Below, piece by piece: positions 1 to 5,337 of a DNA stretch of 6,771 bases; positions within the stretch are counted from its first letter, which is position 1; the number at the start of each line of letters is the position of its first letter. Below the pieces are notes generated by a model. That model searched no databases and was not told the origin of the DNA. It saw only the letters and a list, made by a program, of their open reading frames with translations. The stretch comes from Acidimicrobiaceae bacterium. GTDB lineage: Bacteria; Actinomycetota; Acidimicrobiia; Acidimicrobiales; Aldehydirespiratoraceae. Made by a program: the position numbers and the translations under genes. The stretch spans positions 1 through 6,771 of the forward strand of contig VXNG01000176.1 of NCBI GenBank assembly GCA_009840695.1. The letters are read 5' to 3'.

Positions 1-1
1 C

Positions 2-781
2 GGAGCCGAGGGCAGCCTGGCGGTGATCACAGCCGCCTCCCTGGCCGTGGCCCGGCTCGTGCCTGAGGTCAGGCTCAACAGCTTGGTCCCCGACTTCGGG
101 GCCGGTCTGGAAGTGCAGCGGGAGCTCATCCAGCGGACGGCGCCCGTAGGCGTCTCCCGGCTGCTCAACCCGGCCGAGACGGCGGCCATGGGAGTTGATG
201 CCCCCGACTCCGCCAGCACATGCCTGCTGGTGCTGTCTCTCGTCGGGGAGCCCGAGGTCACCGGGATCGCCCAGCGGCTCGCGGCTGATGCCATCGCCGG
301 CACCGGCGGGACCCTCCTAGAACCCGGCGCAGCCGACCGCTGGTGGGACAACCGCCATGCCGGGCCGGAACTGATTGAGGATCTCAACCGCGACCCCGGC
401 GCCTTCTTCGACACCATCGAAGTGGGCGTTCCGTGGCGCTCGGCCGCCGGGCTGGCCGATGCTCTGCAATCCGAGGTGGGGGAGTTGGTCGATCGGCTCT
501 GGATGCACTCGTCGCACGTCTACTCCACCGGCACCGGCCTGTACCTCGCCTTCTGGATCGACAGCACCGATGACGGCACCGCCTGCTCTCGCGGTCGGGC
601 CGTTTGGGAGCGGGCAATGGACCTGGCCGACCGTCACGGCGGCACCATCGGGCATCACCACGGGATCGGAGCAGCCCGCAGCGCCCGCTACATCTCCTCG
701 ATCGAGGGCCAACTTCACCAGTCGGTCAAGCGGGCGCTGGACCCTGAAGGCATCCTGGCCGCCCGGCTCCTGGACGGATGA
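2..781 (+). CDS. FAD-linked oxidase, alkyl-DHAP synthase (AGPS)-like, C-terminal part; 5' end outside window
   Basis: This is the C-terminal portion of a flavoprotein of the VAO/PCMH fold. The reading frame is open from base 2, so the true start lies upstream. The first residues (GAEGSLAVIT) match the end of the FAD-binding domain, usually GSEGTLGVIT. The substrate-binding cap domain follows, with FDTIEV, a tract around SSHVYSTGTGLYLAF and a HHHG motif whose three His codons lie at 653-661. The protein ends in a typical KRALDPEGIL tail. HHHG is the hallmark of alkyldihydroxyacetonephosphate synthases, which exchange the acyl chain of acyl-DHAP for a fatty alcohol without net redox. Related family members instead oxidise 2-hydroxy acids such as D-lactate or glycolate. 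The family and the HHHG motif are seen directly; the substrate is not determined. The stop codon overlaps the aconitase start as ATGA, so the two genes are very likely co-transcribed and translationally coupled. That pairing would suit a hydroxy-acid dehydrogenase at least as well as ether-lipid synthesis. Confidence 0.88.
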   Translation, partial: GAEGSLAVITAASLAVARLVPEVRLNSLVPDFGAGLEVQRELIQRTAPVGVSRLLNPAETAAMGVDAPDSASTCLLVLSLVGEPEVTGIAQRLAADAIAGTGGTLLEPGAADRWWDNRHAGPELIEDLNRDPGAFFDTIEVGVPWRSAAGLADALQSEVGELVDRLWMHSSHVYSTGTGLYLAFWIDSTDDGTACSRGRAVWERAMDLADRHGGTIGHHHGIGAARSARYISSIEGQLHQSVKRALDPEGILAARLLDG

Positions 782-3450
782 GCACGACAAGCAGCCTCGG
801 ATCTGTGGCCGCGCTGGACAGCGCGGCCGGATCGGTGCACTTCCACCGCATCGACCGGGTCACCGAGCTGGGGCTGGGCGCGGTCGACCGGCTGCCGGTG
901 AGCCTCAAGGTGCTGCTGGAGGGTTCCTTGCGCCGGGCAGCCGAGGGCCTCGCCACTGAGGCCGATGTCGTCGCCCTGGCGGGATGGCCGGGCACGATCG
1001 AGCCGGGGCGGGCGGTGTCGTTCCGGCCTGACCGGCTGATCCTGCAGGACTTCACCGGCATCCCCGCCCTGATCGGGCTGGCCGCCATGCGCAGCGCCCT
1101 GCACCGGGCCGGCACCGACCCGTCGGCGGTCGATCCGGTCGTTCCGACCGTCCTGGTCATGGACCATTCGTTGCAGGTGGACGTGGCCGGCACTCCCGAC
1201 GCCTTCTCGGTCAACCTCGCCATCGAGTACGAACGCAACGCCGAGCGGTACCGGTTCGCCCGGTGGGCCGAGCAGGCCTTCGCCAACCTGCGGGTCGTCC
1301 CGCCCGGTAAGGGGATCGTGCACCAGGTCAACATGGAGTTCCTCGCCTCGGTGGTGACGGTGTCCGGCGGCGACTCCGGACCGGTCGCCCATCCCGACAC
1401 CGTGGCCGGCACCGACTCGCACACCACCATGGTCAACGCCATGGGAGTGCTCGGCTGGGGGGTCGGCGGAATCGAGGCCGAGGCGGTGATGCTCGGCGAA
1501 CCGATCCCGGTGGTCGTACCCGAGGTCGTGGGGGTCAGGCTGGCGGGCGCCCCCCGGCCCGGTGTCACCGGCACCGACCTGGTGCTGGCCATCACCCGGA
1601 TGCTGCGGGCCTTCGGCGTGGTGGGCTGCTTCGTCGAGTTCTGCGGTCCCGGAGTGGACAGCCTCCCTCTGCCTGACCGGGCCACGATCGCCAACATGGC
1701 GCCCGAGTACGGCGCCACCGTCGGCTACTTCGCGGCCGACGACGAGACCCTCCGCTACCTCCGCTGCACCGGCCGGCGGCCCGACCACATCGACCTGGTC
1801 GAGCGGTATTGCCGGGCCCAGGGCATGTTCCGGACGCCCGGGTCGCCCGAACCGGCCTTCACCAGGGTGCTCGACGTCGACCTGGGCACGGTCGAGCCGG
1901 TCGTGGCCGGACCCCGCCGCCCCCATCAGACGCAGAGGCTCTCGGAGGTTCCCGCCTCGTTCCACCAGGCGCTGGCCGAGCACCGCGGGCCGGAAGCGCG
2001 TCCCAAGCGGACCGCTGCGCAGCGCGACGGGGACGTGGCCATCGCGGCCATCACCAGCTGCACCAACACGTCCAACCCGGCGGTGATGATCGGCGCGGGA
2101 CTGCTGGCCCGCAACGCGGTGGAGCGAGGCCTGTCGGTGCCCGCTCACGTCAAGACCAGCCTCGCACCGGGCTCGCCAGTGGTGGCCGACTACCTGGCGA
2201 GGCTGGGCCTGCTGCCGTACCTGGAGAAGCTGGGCTTCGGGGTCGTCGGCTACGGCTGCACGACGTGCGCGGGCGGTAGCGGCCCGCTGGCCCCGCCGGT
2301 CGCGGCCTCGGTGGAGCACGACGACCTGGTGCTGGCCGCCGTGCTCTCCGGCAACCGCAACTTCGAGGGCCGCATCCATCCCCAATGCCGGCTCGCCTAC
2401 CTGGCGTCGCCCCCGCTGGTGGTGGCCTACGCCCTGGCCGGCACCGTCGATGTGGACATCTCGACCGAGCCCCTGGCCACCGACCCCGACGGTGCCCCGG
2501 TGCGGCTGGAGGACCTGTGGCCCGACGACGCCGAGATCGCCGAGCTGGCCGCCGGCGCGGTCGACGCCGCCCTGTTCGACGCCCGGCGCGACGAGATCTT
2601 CGTCGGCGACCAGCGGTGGCGGTCCCTCGTCGGCGAGGCCGGCGTGCTGTACGACTGGGACGAGGCCTCCACCTACGTCCAGGCTCCGCCCTTCGCGCGG
2701 TCGGTCGCGCCGGAGCCGCCGCCAGTGGACGACATCGCCGGGGCCCGCTGCCTGCTGCTCCTCGGCGACCAGACGACCACCGACCACATTTCGCCGGCCG
2801 GCGCAATCGCCCCGGACAGTCCCGCCGGGCAATACCTCACCGGCAGGGGAGTGGCCCCCGCCGACTTCAGCGTCCTCGGGGCCAGGCGCGGCAACCACGA
2901 GGTGATGGTGCGGGGGACCTTCGCCAACCCCCGCCTGCGTAACCGGCTGACACCGGACCTGGAGGGGGACTGGACCCTGCACCACCCCACCCGGGAGGTG
3001 ACCAGCGTGTTCGAGGCCTCGCAGCACTATCGATCGGCAGGCACGCCGCTGATCGTGCTGGCCGGCGACGCCTACGGGGCTGGGTCGTCGCGGGACTGGG
3101 CGGCCAAGGGCACCGCGCTGCTCGGGGTCCGGGCCGTGGTGGCGTCGAGCTTCGAGCGCCTCCACCGGCTCAACCTCATACACGTGGGCGTGCTGCCGCT
3201 CCAGTTCGAGCCGGACACCGGCTGGCAGAAGCTCGGTCTGATGGGGGCCGAGGTCTTCGACGTAGCCGGCTTGGAGACCGGCATCGCACCGGGCGCGGAG
3301 TTGACGCTGCGGGCCACCGGGCCCGGCGGCGCTACGCGGGACATCACGGCGACGGTCCGTCTAGACAGCGACGCCGAGGTCGCCTACTACCGCCACGGCG
3401 GGATCGTCCCGTTCGTCCTCCGTCGCCTGCTCCAACACGGCGTCGGCTAG
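778..3450 (+). CDS. acnA: Aconitate hydratase, AcnA/IRP1 type
   Basis: This 890-aa protein has the normal length of bacterial AcnA (about 890). It interconverts citrate and isocitrate via cis-aconitate in the cytoplasm, using a [4Fe-4S] cluster. Landmarks in order are QDFTGIPA (90-97), DHSLQVD (129-135), ERNAERYRF (152-160), VVPPGKGIVHQVN (173-185), GTDSHTTM (211-218), GWGVGGIEAEA (226-236) and DRATIANMAPEYGAT (300-314). The cluster cysteines are C428 in SCTNTSNP and C494/C497 in GCTTC, followed by the active-site segment GNRNFEGR (525-532). The C-terminal swivel domain has TTDHISPAG (667-675), RRGNHEVM (703-710) and YGAGSSRDWAAKG (766-778). The start is fixed by the ATGA overlap with the upstream oxidase gene. 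Several usually invariant positions differ: CAGGSGPL in place of CIGNSGPL, LGEP in place of LGQP, RLAYLASPP in place of RANYLASPP, FANPRL in place of FANIRL, and LHRLNL in place of IHRSNL. These comparisons are from memory of the family. It is either a lineage-typical aconitase or a diverged paralogue with another tricarboxylate substrate. The stop overlaps the convergent mutarotase stop in CTAG. Confidence 0.95.
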   Translation: MSTTSSLGSVAALDSAAGSVHFHRIDRVTELGLGAVDRLPVSLKVLLEGSLRRAAEGLATEADVVALAGWPGTIEPGRAVSFRPDRLILQDFTGIPALIGLAAMRSALHRAGTDPSAVDPVVPTVLVMDHSLQVDVAGTPDAFSVNLAIEYERNAERYRFARWAEQAFANLRVVPPGKGIVHQVNMEFLASVVTVSGGDSGPVAHPDTVAGTDSHTTMVNAMGVLGWGVGGIEAEAVMLGEPIPVVVPEVVGVRLAGAPRPGVTGTDLVLAITRMLRAFGVVGCFVEFCGPGVDSLPLPDRATIANMAPEYGATVGYFAADDETLRYLRCTGRRPDHIDLVERYCRAQGMFRTPGSPEPAFTRVLDVDLGTVEPVVAGPRRPHQTQRLSEVPASFHQALAEHRGPEARPKRTAAQRDGDVAIAAITSCTNTSNPAVMIGAGLLARNAVERGLSVPAHVKTSLAPGSPVVADYLARLGLLPYLEKLGFGVVGYGCTTCAGGSGPLAPPVAASVEHDDLVLAAVLSGNRNFEGRIHPQCRLAYLASPPLVVAYALAGTVDVDISTEPLATDPDGAPVRLEDLWPDDAEIAELAAGAVDAALFDARRDEIFVGDQRWRSLVGEAGVLYDWDEASTYVQAPPFARSVAPEPPPVDDIAGARCLLLLGDQTTTDHISPAGAIAPDSPAGQYLTGRGVAPADFSVLGARRGNHEVMVRGTFANPRLRNRLTPDLEGDWTLHHPTREVTSVFEASQHYRSAGTPLIVLAGDAYGAGSSRDWAAKGTALLGVRAVVASSFERLHRLNLIHVGVLPLQFEPDTGWQKLGLMGAEVFDVAGLETGIAPGAELTLRATGPGGATRDITATVRLDSDAEVAYYRHGGIVPFVLRRLLQHGVG

Positions 3451-3743
3451 CTCAAACTCCAGACCTCGTCGGCCTGCTCGGGCTGGGTGGCCATCACGTC
3501 GGAGAAGTACTCCGACCAGCGGGCATTCACGTCGGTCGCGCCCAGCCGCTCCAGCGCGCCCTCGATATCGGAGGGATGCTCGACCAGCACCACGACCGTG
3601 TCACCCGCGACGTAGACGACGCTGCCGACGATGCCCTCGGCCCTGATGGCCTCCTCCAGCTCCGGCCACACCTCGACATGGCGGCGGCGGTACTCGTCCT
3701 CCCGACCGGACACGAGCCGAAATGTGAGACATACTCGTTGCAT
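3447..3743 (-). CDS. L-rhamnose mutarotase family protein (RhaM/YiiL-like)
   Basis: This is a small 98-aa protein of the L-rhamnose mutarotase family (dimeric alpha/beta barrel). Members speed the interconversion of alpha and beta anomers of L-rhamnose or related deoxy sugars; E. coli RhaM is 104 aa. The family pattern is clear: an opening hydrophobic strand, EYRRRHVEVWPEL (17-29), a central strand VVYVAGDTVVVLVE (42-55), and the C-terminal ARWSEYFSDVM (74-84). Y18 and H22 sit at the same numbers as the active-site Tyr and His of the E. coli enzyme. The second Trp of the usual RWW motif is Ser here (S77). I chose the ATG at 3741-3743 because GGGGAGGG lies four bases upstream. A 12-residue extension to 3779 has no family similarity and would have to be translated through that ribosome site. 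The gene is divergent from the sugar-isomerase gene and convergent with aconitase, and no other rhamnose-pathway gene is in view. The true sugar could be L-fucose, another 6-deoxy sugar or a sugar acid. Confidence 0.87.
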   Translation of the reverse strand: MQRVCLTFRLVSGREDEYRRRHVEVWPELEEAIRAEGIVGSVVYVAGDTVVVLVEHPSDIEGALERLGATDVNARWSEYFSDVMATQPEQADEVWSLS

Positions 3744-3747
3744 AGGA

Positions 3748-3755
3748 CCCTCCCC
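3748..3755 (-). promoter_or_regulatory. Ribosome binding site of the mutarotase gene
   Basis: On the minus strand, GGGGAGGG is followed by TCCT and then the ATG at 3743. This good Shine-Dalgarno match at close spacing decides the start codon over the in-frame ATG at 3779. Confidence 0.7.
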
Positions 3756-3777
3756 GCCGTCACCATAGACGCGACCC

Positions 3778-3794
3778 AAGCGAGGAGAAGCGAG
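3778..3794 (+). repeat. 7-bp direct repeat AAGCGAG, period 10, over the isomerase start
   Basis: AAGCGAG occurs at 3778-3784 and again at 3788-3794, separated by GAG. The two copies are one helical turn apart and bracket the Shine-Dalgarno sequence; the second copy includes the first base of the GTG start. This could be a pair of half-sites for a protein binding one face of the DNA, a translational control element, or chance in a purine-rich leader. Confidence 0.5.
3783..3787 (+). promoter_or_regulatory. Ribosome binding site of the isomerase gene
   Basis: AGGAG lies six bases before GTG at 3794 and twelve bases before the alternative ATG at 3800. The spacing favours the GTG start. Confidence 0.65.
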
Positions 3795-4657
3795 TGAGCA
3801 TGAAGCTAGGGTGCGCCGACTTCACCTGGCCCCTGATGACCCACAGCGACGTGGTGCGCCACATCGCGATGCTCGGGTTCGACGGCATCGATCTCGGCCT
3901 GATGGAGGGCCGCACCCAGATCCAGCCCGGCATGGTGCGCCAGGACGTGGGCATGTGGTCGGGCGTCATCGGCGAGCGTCTGGCCACGGCCGGGCTCGAA
4001 GCGGCCGACGTGTTCTTCGTGCCGTCGTTCAACCTGACCGATCTGGCCGCCAACCATCCCGACCCCGCCGAGCGCGACGGCGGCCATGAGGTGTTCCTCG
4101 ACATGCTCGACTTCGCCCGGCGCATCGGCGCGCCCGGGATGACCATGAACGGCGGGATCCCGATCGAGGGGCAGTCGACCGCAGACTCCCTGAGGCTGTC
4201 CGCCGCGGAGCTGGCCCGCAGGGTGGAGGCCGCGGCCGCCCACGACATCGAGGTCCGGGTCGAGGCCAGCGTCAACAGCAACACGCCCACCCCCGAGATG
4301 GCGCTGGAGCTCGTCGACGCGGTCCCCGGCCTGAAGCTCACCATGGACTACTGCCATTTCGTCTATCAGGGCATCGGAGAGTCGGAGGTCCATCCCCTGC
4401 TGGAGCACACCGCCCACTTCCAGTGCCGGGGCGCGGCGCCGGGCCGGATGCAGGTCAACTTCGGTGAGAATGCCATCGACTACCGCGGCATCCTCGAGCG
4501 ACTCATGGCGCAGGGCTACGAGGCCTACTTCTCCATCGAGTATGTGTGGATCGACGTCTGGGACTGCAACCGCACCGAGAACACCATGGAGACCATCCAG
4601 TTCCGCGACTTCGTCAGGGCCGTGCTGGCCGGCGACGAGTACACGCCCCAGGCGTAG
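3794..4657 (+). CDS. Sugar phosphate isomerase/epimerase-like TIM barrel (xylose isomerase-like superfamily)
   Basis: This 287-aa protein belongs to the AP-endonuclease-2/xylose isomerase-like (beta/alpha)8 superfamily, whose members isomerise or epimerise sugars, keto-sugars or inositols with a bound divalent metal. The opening LGCADFTWP, the early GFDGIDLGLMEG strand (28-39) and the acidic/His residues on successive strands fit the fold. E157 (in RVEAS), D185 and H188 (MDYCHF), H208 (HFQCRG) and E249 (SIEY) line up well with the metal and substrate residues of D-tagatose/D-psicose 3-epimerases. R212 or R218 could fill the substrate-phosphate or carbonyl-binding Arg role. There is no signal peptide, so it is cytoplasmic. 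The GTG start is chosen for its AGGAG spacing; ATG two codons later is the alternative. It heads a three-gene operon, eight bases before the regulator gene, and is divergent from the mutarotase gene. The substrate cannot be read from the sequence; a ketose or keto-acid epimerase is the best inference from the context. Superfamily assignment is confident, reaction is not. Confidence 0.88.
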   Translation: MSMKLGCADFTWPLMTHSDVVRHIAMLGFDGIDLGLMEGRTQIQPGMVRQDVGMWSGVIGERLATAGLEAADVFFVPSFNLTDLAANHPDPAERDGGHEVFLDMLDFARRIGAPGMTMNGGIPIEGQSTADSLRLSAAELARRVEAAAAHDIEVRVEASVNSNTPTPEMALELVDAVPGLKLTMDYCHFVYQGIGESEVHPLLEHTAHFQCRGAAPGRMQVNFGENAIDYRGILERLMAQGYEAYFSIEYVWIDVWDCNRTENTMETIQFRDFVRAVLAGDEYTPQA

Positions 4658-4665
4658 CCGCGGCG

Positions 4666-5337
4666 ATGGAGGCCTACCGGACCAAGTCCGAGCTGGCTGC
4701 AGCCAGGCTGCGCGACGACATCCGCAGCGGGGTGATGAGGCCCCGGGAGCGCATCGACATCGACGCCCTCGGAGAGCTGCTCGGTATGAGCGCCACCCCG
4801 ATCCGGGAGGCTCTGCGCCAGCTCCAAGCCGAAGGATTCGTCGTTCACGAGCCCCATCGGGGGGCGCGGGTCGCGGATTTCAGTCCGGAGGAGACCGCCG
4901 ACCTCTACGACCTGCGCGAAGTGCTGGAGTCGATGGCCACGCTCATCGCCTCCGACCATCTCACGGCCGCCGACATCGCCGAGCTCGGCCAACTGGCCGA
5001 GGCCAACCGGGCCGCCATCGACCGCAACGACCATGCGGACGCCATGCTCCTCAATGAGGCCTGGCACATGACGATCTACGCCGCGGCCCAGAACACCCCC
5101 CACCTAATGGACTTCATACGACGACTGTGGAACGACCCCCGCTCGGCCACATGGGTGGTCCCGGGCCGGCTGCCGCTGTCACGCCGCGACCACGCCGCCA
5201 TCATGGACGCCCTCTCGGCCGGGGACGGCAAGCGGGCCGCCGACCTGATGGGCGAGCACATCAGAGCAGGCAAGAATCTGGTCCTGCGACACCTGAGGGA
5301 CGATCCTGGTGATCCGAGCAAGGAGCCCGTACCGTGA
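4666..5337 (+). CDS. GntR-family transcriptional regulator, FadR subfamily with FCD domain
   Basis: This 223-aa DNA-binding regulator has an N-terminal winged helix-turn-helix (about residues 5-72): LRDDIRSGVM, then LGELLGMSATPIREALRQLQAEG (35-57), the GntR recognition region, and a wing at HRGARVADF. A C-terminal all-helical FCD ligand domain follows (about 75-212). The FCD metal-site pattern is visible as N130 and H134 (NEAWH), H176 (RRDHAAI) and H198 (GEHIRAG). N130 takes the place often held by Asp, and either is seen in the family. FCD domains usually bind small carboxylates or sugar acids, so the cluster is probably induced by such a compound. The ATG at 4666 is the only start that keeps the HTH intact; no strong Shine-Dalgarno precedes it, which fits re-initiation after the isomerase stop eight bases away. 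Its end overlaps the next gene by GTGA. It is probably autoregulatory and may control the divergent 3744-3793 region. Confidence 0.93.
   Translation: MEAYRTKSELAAARLRDDIRSGVMRPRERIDIDALGELLGMSATPIREALRQLQAEGFVVHEPHRGARVADFSPEETADLYDLREVLESMATLIASDHLTAADIAELGQLAEANRAAIDRNDHADAMLLNEAWHMTIYAAAQNTPHLMDFIRRLWNDPRSATWVVPGRLPLSRRDHAAIMDALSAGDGKRAADLMGEHIRAGKNLVLRHLRDDPGDPSKEPVP
5320..5325 (+). promoter_or_regulatory. Ribosome binding site of the MetE-like gene
   Basis: AAGGAG lies eight bases before the GTG at 5334, inside the tail of the regulator gene. It is the strongest Shine-Dalgarno in the operon. It supports the GTG start and suggests that the MetE-like protein is translated more efficiently than the regulator. 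Confidence 0.7.

Larger units (their letters stand above)
3744..3793. promoter_or_regulatory. Divergent intergenic region between mutarotase gene (-) and isomerase operon (+)
   Basis: Only 50 bases separate the two divergent starts, so promoters, operators and both ribosome sites must be compressed here or reach into the flanking coding sequence. On the minus strand TATGGT (3767-3762) resembles a TANNNT -10 element, with a start predicted just upstream of the GGGGAGGG ribosome site, but I see no good -35. For the plus strand the region around TTGCAT (3738-3743) and CATAGA (3764-3769) is the best I can find, and it is weak. The likely regulator is the GntR/FCD protein encoded in the plus-strand operon, because such proteins commonly act on their own cluster. 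No convincing TNGTNNNACNA-type operator is visible. Confidence 0.4.

Noticed and set aside
715..3183. 822-codon open frame on the minus strand, opposite aconitase
   Set aside because: It is a shadow of GC-rich codon use in the aconitase gene. Its product is rich in G, R, H and Q with no recognisable domain, and it runs across two well-supported plus-strand genes.
3730..3767. Three CATA motifs at 3730, 3741 and 3764 as possible operator repeats
   Set aside because: Four-base words with uneven spacing, two of them inside or at the start of the mutarotase gene; not distinguishable from chance.
3744..3779. 12-residue N-terminal extension of the mutarotase
   Set aside because: It contains the GGGGAGGG ribosome site of the downstream ATG, and the extra residues do not match the family.
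3806..4417. 203-codon open frame on the minus strand, opposite the isomerase gene
   Set aside because: Low-complexity shadow with no domain; the plus-strand protein has conserved metal ligands.
4546..4665. 40-codon upstream extension of the GntR regulator
   Set aside because: The extension is the out-of-frame reading of the isomerase C-terminus and has no regulator similarity; the GntR domain begins right at the ATG at 4666.
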